Of a DNA stretch of 64,000 bases, positions 23,276-35,732 are shown in pieces. Each line of letters opens with the position of its first letter. Position 1 is the first letter of the stretch. This DNA comes from Jacaranda mimosifolia (taxonomy: Eukaryota > Streptophyta > Magnoliopsida > Lamiales > Bignoniaceae), in NCBI GenBank assembly GCA_018894105.1, contig CM032123.1, forward strand, positions 1,551,001-1,615,000, written 5' to 3'. The position numbers and the translations under genes were made by a program. The notes under the pieces were generated by a model. That model did no database searches, was not told the DNA's origin, and saw nothing but the letters and a program-made list of their open reading frames with translations.

Positions 23276-23716
23276 ATTTGGTTTTACTTTTGGACTTCGG
23301 TCCAAGTATTTAGCCCATGTTTAAAGAAATTTGGGCCCAAAATTGTAAATTGGGCCTTCTCAGGCATTTTCCAATTTTCGTTTTGGGTTTCAGTCCAAGC
23401 TTTTGGCCCATATTACATGCAGTTTGGGCCAGGATCCATTGAACTTGGCCCAAAAATAAACTGTCTCGTAAATATATAATTAAATAAAAAACAAAAATTA
23501 TTTTCTCCTATTTCTTTTTAAATATGGAAAAAATATATTATCATATGAGGATGAGCCCTCCAACTCCGACGCTGTTTCCCAACAAAAGCTACAATTATTA
23601 TACAAACTGAGAGAGAGAGAGACAGAGACAGAGACAGCTGCTGACGATTAATGAATGATAGAAGATCTTCAGACAACCTCATATCTAGTCTATAAATAAG
23701 GCTATCTGAATGTACG
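23276..23716 (+). promoter_or_regulatory. PP2C promoter with a site II (TGGGCC) cluster and GA repeat
   Basis: TGGGCC/GGCCCA cores occur at about 23331-23340, 23351-23356, 23404-23410, 23425-23430 and 23445-23452: five in 120 bp. Such site II elements bind TCP-type factors and are common in growth-related plant promoters. A GA/CAGAGA microsatellite at about 23609-23637 probably lies in the 5' leader. ATG at 23710 opens a 4-codon frame (ends TGA 23722-23724) that overlaps the main start at 23717 out of frame. Confidence 0.55.
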
Positions 23717-26700
23717 ATGAATACTGATCCAGAAAAACACCAATCACCACCGCCGCTGCCCTCTGCCGGCCCCGCCGGGGATGATGCCCTGATGGGCCCA
23801 GCTCTGCCACCTGCGGAGGATCCGCCGTCGGTTTTGCAAGAATCATCAGCCAGCGTAAAGGTTCCATCTAGGAATCCTGATGCCCTCGTCAGCGGTGGTG
23901 GAATAAGGTGCATTTTGTTGCTTTGGAGATCTCTCCAAGCACATGCTTGTCGCAATTTTGACTGGCCTAATTCTGCTACTTGATTGATTCTTACTATTAT
24001 GTTAGCCAATTAGCTTTGATTCTTGTTAATGGAGGTTTATTTTATTTTTGGGAGGTGGGGGATGGGGGTGAAGATGGTGGTGGTGAACGTACGGTTTTAA
24101 TTGTTTTCTGCTATTCTTGAATTTGCGTTGTTGTTTCGGTAGATTCAAAAAAATTAGAGATTTGTGCCAATAATGTGGTTGTGCAATGAAATTTAGTTCT
24201 TCTTAACAGCAGAAATGCAATTTAAAATATTTAAGAGAGAGAGAGAGGGAGAGAGAGAGAATCAGAATCTGGCAAGTGCTTGTAATTTTTTTAATGGGAG
24301 CTAACCCCTTTTACAATATATTTCAACATTGTTAAAACTGCAGCTTTGTCACTGGAGATAGAAATGCAAGGCTTAGTTATGGATATTCCAGCTTCAAGGG
24401 CAAACGTGCATCCATGGAGGATTATTATGAAATACAGCTATCGGAAGTTGATGGTCAAATGGTTGCCCTTTTTGGTGTTTTTGATGGTATGTCACATATT
24501 TTCCTAAATCAAAAAGTCAAAAAAATTTCTATAGTATTTTCATTTCTTTATTCTATAATGGCTTAATGGATTGGAAGTGCAAACAAATTGATGTTTTAGA
24601 CCTTCTTTCCAAGTTTTTGATTCTTTTGGTTCTTATGATTTTCATTGTGATATCAGGGCATGGTGGGTCTAGAACTGCAGAGTACCTTAAGAAAAATCTC
24701 TTCAAAAATCTAAGCAGCCACCCCGATTTTGTTAAAGATACAAAGTCAGCTATTGGTATGAACTTCAAGATTCTACATCTTTTAATTTCTGATGGCGTTG
24801 AAAAGATTTGATGTGGTGTATAGTGTAATAGGAAATGCTCTTGATTGCAGTTGAATCGTTTAGACAGACCGATACTAATTACCTTAACGAAGAAAAAGGC
24901 CAGCAGAAAGATGCAGGTTCGACCGCATCAACTGCTGTCCTTGTTCGAGGCAGACTATTCGTTGCGAATGTGGGAGATTCTAGAGTTGTTGCTTGTAGAG
25001 CTGGTTCAGGTTTGATGCCATCCTGGGAGCTTGACTAATTACAGTTTTTCCATATTGTTAATACATCATGAGACATTCTACCAAAATCATGCCGATTTTG
25101 TCCACTTTTGGTCTGCATGTATATTCTTCGCTAAAGAATATAAAATATGCTCCTTTATTTTGAAAGATATAGTTTTCATGTCTGGCCCTGATTAGCAAAC
25201 AACCAAGCTGCTCTATGATATGTTTAATAAACTTACCTGGGAAGCGCTTGAAATGCCTGACATATCAACTAGCTATTGCCCCAAGAAGCTCATTTTGGTT
25301 TAAACCTACAAGCAATTGGCAAAAACATTGAAGAGAAATTATAATCTTGTTGACTTCCCAAAAATTAACGTGATTTTATCTTTCGTAGGTCATATAATCA
25401 CTTAGACATGGAGATAATGGGCTTCTATAAGTGATTGCCGGATATGATGCCATTCAGTTTTCCTGCTTTGAGCAGAACTTAAACTTGTTGTGCATAATTT
25501 TTCTCAGAAAGGACATATTCTAATCTCAAAGTGGTCCAATGTGCAAATGATTTTCATGATTAAACAATCTGAGGATGGTAATAATCCTAGCTATATTTTA
25601 TTGGTCTTATTTTGTTTTTTATTTTGCTTCATTTGACAACCTATCAGTATGCCTCACTGACCTAGCAAAGAAATAAAATGGAAAAATGTACCTCATATAA
25701 TAAATTCTAGGATCAATTTTTTAACCCATATTGGCATTAAATATGTAATAATTGTAAATTTGGTAAAATCCATTTCATTTATTCTTATCAAATTTTGTAC
25801 GAGGTCCTTTTGATGAAGATAGACTTCATTTCCTGCTTAATCATGGTCCAACATAGTTTTGCATGCCTTGATGGCAGAGTTACCTTTTATTCATTCACAT
25901 TATAGTTGCGTGTTTGTCCTTTGCTTTACACTTTCTTTTTAAACTATTTTCTGCAGGTCTGATATATACAATAAGATCTGAAATTGCCACATATGACCTC
26001 TTTCACTTTTTTGACTATTCTTGTGTCTTTATGTAGCTATTCCATTGTCAATTGACCACAAGCCTGACAGATCTGATGAACGTGAACGGATAGAACGGGC
26101 CGGAGGTTTTATCGTTTGGGCGGGTAACTTTTTCAATTCTGAAATCTTATTTGTTCTTGTGATTATATCTTGTGGATGTCTATAGTCATATACTACAGTA
26201 ATAAACTTCGGCTGTACGCTTTTTCTTTGACTGGTGCCTGTGTCAACATTTAACATAGGTTGAATGATGTTAAAGGCAGTTTGCAGGTGGATTTTCTGAA
26301 ATTAATGGAAACTGCACTTGGGAAGCCTCAATCTTTTCCTGTGATCATGTCTTATGTCTTGGATCCTAGGGTATTTAAGAACAATACATACTAATGATGG
26401 CAACATGTAATAACTACAGGAATTATGATGTCCGTATTTCATTAAATATATGTTTATACCTTCATGATATGGTGACTAACTATAATTTTTGCCACATAGA
26501 ATTTTTTACAGTATTGATGTCTTGTTAAGGGGTTGCTTTGGATTCCTCCAAATAGGTGAATTTACTGAAAGATTTGAAGTCCCTATTGTTAATAATCTTT
26601 TGCATGCCGACCTCTTAACTCTGAACTATTACCTGATCACACGGCTACGTTTTTAGCAATCGTTGAACAATTTGTGCAGTAGATTTAATATCTCTTCATT

Positions 26701-27459
26701 AGGAACATGGCGTGTTGGTGGTGTTCTTGCTGTTTCTCGGGCATTTGGAGATAAACTGCTTAGGCCATACATTGTGGCTGAGCCTGAAATTCAGGTATTG
26801 TCTGGTTTTATTCCTGATCAATTTTGTTCCATCATATTTTCTCATGTAAAATCATAATTCTCCTCTGATCCAAGATGCTCCCATTCCGGGTTTTCATTTA
26901 AAATAATAGTGACAACAAATTGGATTTTGCATATTAATTGTCTGATTGAAATATGTCTGTTCTTGACTATTTACCTCTCAGAGAAAAGAATTTTTATTAC
27001 ATTCTAGTATGCCTGCTAAATGCTACTTTGACTCTTTACACCTTGGTGGGATTTTGTTTTAATTAACGATGGTAGCTAGTTACTAACTATTTACTACCGT
27101 CTCTCTATCGATTTAATATTTTGTATGAAATTTAGACAAACTTCATCTGTTAATTTAATGATGTTTGATCGACTTTCCCATCTTAGGAAGAAGAAATTGA
27201 TGGTGTGGAGTTCATTATAATAGCAAGCGATGGACTTTGGAACGTCCTTTCAAATAAGGTTAGTCCCTTTGACACTTAAACGGTTTACAAATTTTCTTGA
27301 TTTAAGACAACTAATTCCTCATTTTTTATTCAGGATGCTGTAAGTATCGTGCAAGATATAGCTGGTGCTGAAGCAGCATCAAAGAAACTCATAGAAGAAG
27401 CCTATGGGAGGGGAAGTTCAGACAATATCACCTGTGTAGTCGTTCGATTTGAGAAGTGA
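23717..27459 (+). CDS. Protein phosphatase 2C, clade F-like (8 exons)
   Basis: Mn/Mg-dependent serine/threonine phosphatase. Exons 23717-23907, 24344-24486, 24657-24755, 24851-25009, 26037-26123, 26703-26794, 27187-27258 and 27334-27459 join in phase to give 322 residues. The first 63 residues are Pro/Ser/Ala-rich and not conserved. The catalytic domain follows: RASMEDYYE (88-90 MED), DGHGG (111-115), [58 protein letters not shown] (D272) and [13 protein letters not shown] (D311). All expected metal-binding aspartates are present. The sequence is closest in memory to Arabidopsis clade F PP2Cs such as PP2C11/PP2C59; the exact orthologue is not clear. It ends without the C-terminal extension of ABI1-type enzymes, so it is not a clade A ABA co-receptor. 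Confidence 0.93.
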
Positions 27460-27852
27460 TGAGCAGACAAGAAGTTCGACATTATTGGTTTCTTCTGTTG
27501 AAGAATTTTTGTCATAAAATTTGTCAATTACAACCCAGTGATTAAAAGAGTTTGCTTTTGCTGCAGACTTCACCACATGCTTCAGTTGCTGGAAGTGTGA
27601 ACTACTGGATTAGCAGCAACTCTTTGTCCGCTGGACCATAATGTTTGTAGCATTTTTCAGACATTCTTTTGCTGAAAAAAACAATTATTTAGCATGAGTT
27701 CAGGTTTGATTTTTGTCTCAGGCCTAATTTACGTGTTATTTCCAAGCTAGAAGTGGAAATAAAGAGAGTTTTTATGCCTTTACTATTGTTTTTAATATCT
27801 TTTATTATATCTTACCTTTGGTGAAATTCATTGAGAATAGCATGGTGTATTG
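27460..27852 (+). other. 3' flank of the PP2C gene
   Basis: Probable 3' UTR. No other gene is visible. Confidence 0.5.
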
Positions 27853-28141
27853 TAAGGCTGCAATCGAATCGAACCGAGCAGAGTTTGCGCACAATTTAGA
27901 GCTTGAGCTCGACGATCCTAAAATATTAAGGCTTGAGCTCGAGTTTCAGCTCGAACTCGAAATAAAAAAATATATATATAATATATTTATTAATAAAATA
28001 AAAAATAATATTTAATTATATACTGACTAGTGAGTCTCGAGCTTAAATACAAATGGCTCGAATTAGAGCTCAAACTCAATTTAGCTCGATCGAGCTTCGC
28101 TCATGAAGCTTGCGAGCCAGTTCGACTCGTTTGCACTCCTA
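27853..28141. mobile_element. Non-autonomous hAT-like element with perfect 8-bp target duplication
   Basis: Starts TAAGGCTGCAATCG and ends GTTTGCACTCCTA, and is flanked by identical GTGTATTG at 27845-27852 and 28142-28149. The interior is packed with GAGCTCGA motifs (CTTGAGCTCGACG, GAGCTCGAGTTTC). At 289 bp it is the shortest member of the family. The short frames across it are by-products of the repeat. Confidence 0.85.
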
Positions 28142-28149
28142 GTGTATTG

Positions 28150-29125
28150 TATTCTTCATGTCGAGGAAATTCTTTTGACTCAATCCATTCTTGGGGTCAA
28201 ATAAAGGGGAAAAAAATGTCAATGACTCCGTTACGGTAAAGTACTCTTTGAGTGTATGGAATATCTCATTTGAATTTCTACAATAATGCCTTCATAAAAT
28301 TTTCCGATCGAAATATGAGAAAATTCTACTCAAAATGAGACTACCGTCGCTTTGTCCTACACACTAAATTATAAAACCATTTGTTTGGTAATTTTTCATT
28401 AATATGAATAATCATTAGCAACCTTTCAAATTAAGATCCTTATTTTCTGCTACTCCAATTGATTTTTCAATTTTTTTTATTATTAATAACCATAAGTCGC
28501 CCTTCATATTTTATAATTTTAAATATATAATATATTTATATATATATATATTATATTATTAGATGCACATACATTTAGCGTACATAATCACTAGTACCAA
28601 TAAAATCCATGGGAATAAATTGTTAGCTGATTGATCGTAGCTTCAAATTTTATTTTGCAAGATTTGAATTGTATACGATCGAGCATAACCCAAATATTAT
28701 TTTGCAAATTTTGATTTAATAATTAAAGAATACTTATAAAAAAAAATTAATCTCTCTAAATTAACAAATTCAAAATAAAGTAATTACTATTATATTTCTT
28801 GAAATTCGACCAATTCACCCGCCATCACTATGGGAATGGCATACCAATTTAACTTATGACTTCCACAATCCCCATTCAGACTGCCTCAAAGGTTTATAAC
28901 TTTATCCAGTAAAAAATGAAAAAAGAAAGAGTCCATTGCCATGGCGATTTGATGACAAACATCAGTGCATGAAATTGAAACTATGAAATGTTCGAAAAAT
29001 TTGCAACCTATGGAAAAGGAAAGTGAGTCCAAACAACTATGCCAAAGATGTTTATGTCTGAATGGATCAATCAAGGCATCTAAAATTACATCGGCAGGAA
29101 ACTGAGAGCAAAGGCGAGAAAAGAT
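28150..29125. other. Intergenic DNA between the PP2C and RABC1 genes
   Basis: AT-rich, no supported gene. A TA-rich stretch lies at about 28527-28560. The two flanking genes converge here, and the portion near 29125 is probably RABC1 3' UTR. Confidence 0.5.
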
Positions 29126-32100
29126 TCAGCAGCAACTGCTAGTGGAAGCATCGGACTCGGGAGGTTTCTGTTTGAAGATGTTCTTTTTTACACCAGCTGA
29201 GCCCTCAGCCAAGAGAGATGGCGTCTCCAAGATCTGTTGGTATAAGAGAAAATCGAAAAAAACAATATTAAACTCTAAGGCATGCATGTAGAATATAGAC
29301 TACTAGTTATGGCCGAGTGGAGTGGCCTTCGACCCAACATCATAAGTCTCATATATAAAGTGTGAGGTAGGGAGTCGAACCTAGTGGACACCCAGTGTGC
29401 GTGTGTATAAATATAAGAAAGAAGAACCTAGCCCAGCTAATGCAGAAGACTAATGATCTTTGAAACAAAAACCTCAAATTATGCTAACTTGCTAACCTTT
29501 AAAACGAGTTCCTCAAAGCACTGCTCCACATTGACACGAGTTTTGGCACTACACTCGATGAAGAGGCACCCGTATTCCCTTGCAAAGTCAATTCCCTCTT
29601 TTTTGCTGACAACCCTTTCACTCTCCTGAAAAAGATGCAAAGCCAGATGCTACTACTATGGGCAATACTTGTATCAACTTCTTATAGTGCGAGCAAGGGA
29701 AAATACCTTATCAACTTTGTTGCCGACTAGCATCTTGATGCAATCTTGATTTGTTGAGTAGAGGTCGATTTCTTTAGCCCAAATATCAGAAAGATTTGTA
29801 AAGGTATCTCGCCGTGTCACATCATAAACTGCATCACAAACAAATGGTTTTCTTGGATGTATGTCAGAAGAAACAAACCATAGTGCTAGTAAAGAAAGAA
29901 AAAGAAATAACTTAAAAGCAAAAAATCAGGCAATTAGATTTATGTGATCCCTAAACTGGGGGACTGTGAATAAGGTAAAGAGAAGTTAAGATTCTATAAT
30001 CCTAGACAATAGCATATCTCAAGTTAAAGTACATCATTCAAAATATAAGTTGACAACTTGAGACATAGCCGAGGAAGAACAAATTGCAAGAACAAACAAG
30101 GCAACAAAAGACAAATTTTGAGCATACCCATGATTATTCCTTGAGCTCCTCTGTAATATGAACTAGTCAAAGTCCTAAATCTTTCCTGTCCAGCTGAAAA
30201 AGGAGAAGTCAGATTTGCAAAACATCTGATATAAATCACTTTTCTTAATATATATAAATACATATAGATATATATATATATGTATAAATATAAGTCATCC
30301 ATATCAAACCAGAAAGACATATCAAACCAGAAAGACATGCAATTTTGCCACCAAAGGTAACAAGAATCAGCTTGCAGAAGGCCTTAAGAACTAATTCTAG
30401 AAAATATTTTGTCTCATATTCTTCAGCTCATATGTTATCACTCAACCTCTAATTAAATTGTAATTGAATATACGTCTTGGAAAAAGAAATTTGCAGAAGA
30501 CAACCAGTCGAAATAAGAAGTGTTTGGCTTATGTGTCTCAACTTACAGGTAAACCAGATCCAAAGATGGCAACTAGGGTTGCTGTTTCCATTATGAATCT
30601 ATGATTATATGGTTTCAAGTCCCCAATGGATCTATCATAAGATCATTTATTTACAATGGAATGGTATACAAAGTCAACAAGCTGTTTCTGTATCGGGCCC
30701 AAGATAAACTACTGTAGGGATTTTATTAAAAGCATTGAAATTTGAATTCAGATCTAGTGTCACTGAAAATACATCTTGGAAGAAGAAATTCATAGAAGGA
30801 CAACCATTCAAGGGCATATAAGAAAATAAGCACCCACATGCAGTCATACAATTTCTTCATTTCTTTCTTTTGTTCCCTAACTTGACAGACCAATGCAAGC
30901 CATAGCAGCATGCTTACCAGTGTCCCAAATTGCAAGCTTTAATTTCTTCCCTCCGACAGTGACATACTTTACCTTGAAATCCACTCCTGTAGACAGCAGA
31001 TACAGCACATCACAATGCCAAATACGAGATATTTTTTAGACTGTATAAGTAAATAGTAATATCCACACTAGGAATAATAGCATGCGACAAACTAATCCAA
31101 CATTATATACGGACTCTCAAGGCTAAGACTGGTTGGTTGGCACTCTGCAGAAAACATGTTTTGTTCAGTTGTTGATTATATTGCTACCAAGAAAGTGCCA
31201 ACTCGTACAAATTACTTTGATAACTGAAGAATGAGAATCATGTAAATGGTATTTAATGACTATAACAAAAATATCCTCCAATAACCAATATTAAGCCACA
31301 TCTTCACAAATTCAAGTCACTTGTATCCACTATGAATCCAACTTCTATTCATTCATTTCTGCAGCAGACGGTGGGCAAAGGGGAGGCTGTGGTATATTGA
31401 CAGCTGACATGTCACATGGAAGATGCAAAATACACCCACATTCACAACAACACGAGGAAAAGAAAAAAAAAATCAAGGAAACCAATTAAACGTGTTAGGA
31501 CACGAGATACCACAAAAATTAGGGGAGGGGGGGATAATTAAGAAATAATTAAACTAGGCTTCTTATGTTGCTTCAGGCAGAGAATGGGAACAAAATCCAT
31601 ATCAGTTTCCATCATCGACTGAAAGTAGTACTTATAAATGAATACTCAGTGCCAGAATAGGATTTCTTTTTTTATTTTTATTTTTATTTTATTTTATTTT
31701 TTTTTGGCTTTTCCAAGGCATTCACTCAAGCTTCCAAAAGAACCAAATTTCTTTTAACATTCAGGTATATAGAAACAAAAATCAAGGCATGGGTACTAAA
31801 TAAACAAGTCAAATCAACCCGACCATATTAATGCATAAGTGCAGATAAACTATATGATTTAACACTATACTACCCTGTCACAGCATTATTTCTTTAGATG
31901 GCATACAATAGAATGTACCATAGCCAGTTAACAACAAATAGAACTCTACTCTAGTATAGAGCATAATCCATCCCTCTCCCAAAACCTGGCAATTAGCTTC
32001 AAATAAACAAGCCATAAAGAATCCAGACATTATCTCTGTCAATGAAAACATACAAAAAACCATCACTTCCTCAAAAAATTCAGCACGACACTCCCCAAAA

Positions 32101-32344
32101 CCCATTTAAGATTCCAACTTTAATTCCCAAATGCGTATCACATTAATTGAATTCAAGATAATATGCATATCTATATCAAACTGTATAAGAGGATTATAGA
32201 GCTACCGATGGTAGGAGAGAGATCTTCAAAAGTATCAGAGGTGAAACTGAGCAAAAGGCTACTTTTTCCAACCCCAGAATCTCCAATCATCAACAATTTG
32301 AACAGATAGTCAAATTCCGACGCTGTTCCTGATGATGATTCCAT
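29126..32344 (-). CDS. RABC1: Rab-type small GTPase, RABC1/Rab18-like (6 exons)
   Basis: Membrane-anchored GTP switch of the Rab18 clade; in plants linked to ER, lipid-droplet and Golgi traffic. Exons in transcript order: 32206-32344, 30918-30986, 30128-30193, 29707-29828, 29497-29625, 29126-29233. All are GT-AG with consistent phase, 210 residues. G1 is GDSGVGKS (21-28), the switch I threonine is T45 (SPTIG), G3 is WDTAGQE (67-73), G4 is NKVD (128-131), G5 is ECSAK (156-160). The C-terminus ends Ser-Ser-Cys-Cys, a double-cysteine geranylgeranylation signal. The Q of DTAGQE is intact, so it should hydrolyse [18 protein letters not shown] and the [16 protein letters not shown] segment fit RABC1 better than RABC2. 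The frame stays open upstream of the ATG without another ATG. Confidence 0.96.
29309..29415 (+). mobile_element. tRNA-derived SINE in RABC1 intron 5
   Basis: Same family as 5313-5422. It has an A-box-like GGCCGAGTGG, the CATAAGTCTC body motif, a B-box-like GGAGTCGAACC and the GTGTGCGTGTGTATAAATA tail. It sits between exon 5 (29497-29625) and exon 6 (29126-29233) in antisense orientation to the gene. No clear target duplication remains, so it is older than the 5.3-kb insertion. Confidence 0.75.
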
Positions 32345-33388
32345 ATCGTCGTCAAAGTTCCAATTTTTCTTCAAGAAAACTGAGACCCACAAAAACTTTC
32401 AATCAATTGATTCACACTCAAAAAAGAAAAAACAAAAACAAACCCATCAAGAAAAGAAACGAAAATACAAAACCCATATAGAGAGATGACCTGAAATTGA
32501 ATTGTGCAGCAGATCTGAGGCAAACGTTGATTACGCACGTACACGTGTGTATACTGATTATTCCAAATACATATATACATACATATATTAAATTATATAC
32601 GACGAGTAAACGTATATCCACGTAAATAAAGTGATGGAGTGTGAAAAGAGCAACTGGAAACAGCGGTCAGAGAAACAGGGAAAGGGAAAACAAAAGCGGT
32701 CGATTGAGATTAGCTTTTGCCTCGTGACGGTGGGAAGGAGCAAAATTATTAAAGATTAAATCTTGTACTCTACGCAGGGAAGCTTGTACTGTTCCAGCTA
32801 ATGAAAATGGAAGGTGCATTCATGTTCTGGATGTCTGTTTATTTTATTTTTTGGGGTAAATTATAAAAATCTTTTTTTCATATAGTTGCTTCTTTTTTTT
32901 TTAAATGAAATATGATGGTACTATGTAATTAATTTGGATAATCAAATGTTATTTACTGTTAACAAGTATTTTTAATTAATAAATTTGATTAAATTTTTTT
33001 ACAAGTATTACGTTAATAGTAAAATTGTCTGCGTGCTTTTAAAATTATCTCTAACTTAATTATAAGAGGTATGAAAAATATTAAAGTTCATGAATCAATT
33101 AGTTATGCTCATTAAATCGTATATTCATCTAATTAAATGAATATCATTCATTAATAATTAATAGAGAAATTATATATTCACCTTTTTCATATATTCTAGA
33201 TCATGAATCAATTAGTTATGCTCAGTAGATCATGTATTAATTTGATTAAATGAATATAATTATCAATAATTAATAGAGAAATCATATAATTATTATGTAT
33301 AAAATGGATATAAATCAAACAAAACTATCATTTGTACATATTAATTTAAACACTCATATGATTATTCTAATAAATTACATTATGGCTA
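32345..33388. other. RABC1 5' region and AT-rich intergenic DNA
   Basis: 32345-32740 is the likely 5' leader and promoter of RABC1. Beyond it the sequence is AT-rich. A motif (CATGAATCAATTAGTTATGCTC) occurs twice, at about 33090 and 33204, marking a small internal duplication. No gene is seen. Confidence 0.5.
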
Positions 33389-34047
33389 GGGCTCTCAATG
33401 AGTTGGATTTGAACCGGATCTATCATATTTGAATTTAAATCCGTTTAACAAAATTCATATTTGAATTCGACCCGAAATCTTATAGGATATTTGTTAATCA
33501 GTATCATATCCGAATCTGATTGATATCTAAAACCCGATTAAAAATTCCGACCCGATTTTTTCCTTTTAAATTTTACAAAATTTTGTATTTATAAAGTAAA
33601 TATGTCATATTTGAATTTTTAACAACTTTTTATTATATATTAGTCCAAACTTGAACACTAAGCTCATTTTTTCACATTATATTAATGTACAGATGAATTA
33701 TTATATGTTATTATATTTGACATTTTATCAATATCCCTCTTATTTTTTAGGTTAAAAATTCAATATTAATAGTATAAATACTATGTCAATATAATATATT
33801 TATTTTATTTTAAAATATTTATTAATATTATATATAAGAGTATTAATTTAATAAAAAATATTAAGATTCGGATTTGAATTTTTAACGAATCGAATTGCTT
33901 AATTCCACATCAGATCTACTTATTTTGAATTTTAAATATTTATAATTGAATTCAATTTATCATATATTTTAATCGAATAAAAATTTTAAAATTCGAATCG
34001 AATTCAAATTGGATTTGGATTAAAATTCGATTTATTGACAGCCTAAT
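33389..34047. mobile_element. Non-autonomous TIR element, inverted relative to 22.6 kb copy
   Basis: Left end AGGGCTCTCAATGAG; right end TTTATTGACAGCC. The interior is the reverse complement of the 22611-23275 element, for example TTTTTTCACATTATATTAATGTACAGATG. Third family member at 34228-34910. Confidence 0.65.
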
Positions 34048-34227
34048 AGGCTAATATGCTGGGTCAAGGAGCCCAAACTATAACCCAAACAAGACAAACC
34101 CAAAGGCATGACTCAAAATTCCGCTACAAGCCCAATAAATGGCCATATTATTGACACTATTAATGGAACCCAACTTAGGTGGTGGGTAAAGCTTATGGGC
34201 TTTCTAATAAGCTTGGGCTTAGCTAAG

Positions 34228-34910
34228 GCTGCAAATGAATCGAATTTTAACCCGAATTCGATTTGAATTTTAGGATTTTTATCTGATTAAAATATTGTAT
34301 ATAACATATTTGATTACAAATATTCATAATTTGAAATAAGTGAATCGAATATGAAATTAAGCAATATGATCCGTTAAAAATCCAAATTTGAATTTCAATA
34401 TTTTCAATTAAATTAATACTCTTACATATAATATTAATAAAGAATTTAAAATAAAATTTATATATTATATTGACTTGATATCTATATTAACGTTTATATT
34501 ATACTATTAATATTGAGTCTCTAGCATAAAAAATAAGAGGATACTTATAAAATATCAAATATAATAACATATAATAATTCTTCTATGCATTAATATAATG
34601 TGAAATAAGAATTTAGTATTCAAATATTTAACTTTTGGACTAATATATATAATAAAAAATTGTTAAAAATTCAAATAAGATATAAATTTACTTTATAAAT
34701 ACAATATTTTTATAAAATTCAAAAGGGAAAAATAAATAAATAAATAAATTGGGTTGGATTTTTTTATCAGATACAGGATATCCAATGAATCCGAATATGA
34801 TACTAACTAGCAAAGATCTTATAAGATTTTGGGTCGCATTTGGATATAAATTTTGATAATCGAATTTAGATTCGCACATGGCTAATCCGATCCAAATCCA
34901 ACCCATTAAG
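34228..34910. mobile_element. Non-autonomous TIR element, direct relative to 22.6 kb copy
   Basis: Starts AAGGCTGCAAATGAATCG, followed by AATTTTAACCCGAATTCG; ends near CCAACCCATTAAGAG. It shares the ATGCATTAATATAATGTGAAATA core and the TCATATTTGA/TTCAAAAGG motifs with 22611-23275. The terminal repeats are degraded. It lies only 180 bp from the inverted copy at 33389-34047. Confidence 0.6.
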
Positions 34911-34949
34911 AGGGTCATAATATTCTCTCAATTTGAGTTTAGGACAAAA

Positions 34950-35310
34950 AGTACATTAAGAGGGTGTTTGACTAAATTTATTAAATATTTTTAAAATTTA
35001 TACAAGATGTTATATTTTATTGTAAAATTAGGTTTCTGAATTGTCTAGATAAATAAAATTTTGGAGCTTATAAGATATTAGTAATTAAAGTTTTGTAACT
35101 AACATAATTAGTAGAATAATAAAAATTTGTTATTTATTTTTTTAAACTAGCTATAGCCTCCGAACTTTATTAAAAAGAGTTCATAAGATATTAAGATCTT
35201 ATTTTGGTATTTTATAAGATCGTTTCTAAAAATTCATCAACTATTTTGTAATGTCTTATAAACTTCCACATTTAATAAAATGTTAGAGTAGCTAATGAGT
35301 TCAATCAAAG
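34950..35310. mobile_element. Possible degraded TIR element
   Basis: Starts GAGGGTGTTTGACTAAA and holds ATAAGATATTA/CTTATAAGATC motifs that recur, in opposite orientation, at 59420-59765 (which ends AGCTAAACACCCTC). A shared family is likely. The right end here is unclear. Confidence 0.4.
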
Positions 35311-35319
35311 ACTCTGTAG

Positions 35320-35732
35320 TAAAAGTGTAAACAAGCTAAGTTGAGTTGAGTTTGAATATAGCAAGTTCAAACTCGGTTCGTTGTATAGATGAAGGCTCGG
35401 GCGAGCGTTATCAAGCTTGTCACAAGTTAGCAATAGAATTCAATTCGTATAAGTTTGAATGAACTCAAACTCATATAATTTTGGATTGATTGAAGCTCAT
35501 TAGGCTCAAAATAAAATTTATAATTATAAACTTTTCAAAAAAATTGTTATTTTTTTTTTCAAAAATAACAAACAAATTATTATTATATATAACTATATAT
35601 ACAAAATATAAAAAAACTTGTTTAGATTCACGAGCTTTTCGAACCGAATATTATTGAGTTCAACTTAATTCATTTAACTAACGAGATCGAATTATTCGTG
35701 AATTGTCTTGTCTCGTCTCATTTACACCCCTA
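35320..35732. mobile_element. hAT-like element of the CGAGCTCGAG family (diverged)
   Basis: Left end TAAAAGTGTAAACAAGC; right-end complement TAGGGGTGTAAATGAG. The flanking octamers CTCTGTAG and CCCCTAAG match at only five of eight positions, so the target duplication is eroded or the edges are slightly off. The interior keeps AAGTTGAGTTGAGTTTGAA and CTCGGGCGAGC. Confidence 0.55.

Noticed and set aside
27818..28239. Two short frames rich in Glu-Leu repeats
   Set aside because: They read through the GAGCTC-rich hAT-like element at 27853-28141.
32345..32392. N-terminal extension of RABC1 (about 16 codons upstream in frame)
   Set aside because: The upstream frame has no ATG; family members start at MxSSSG.
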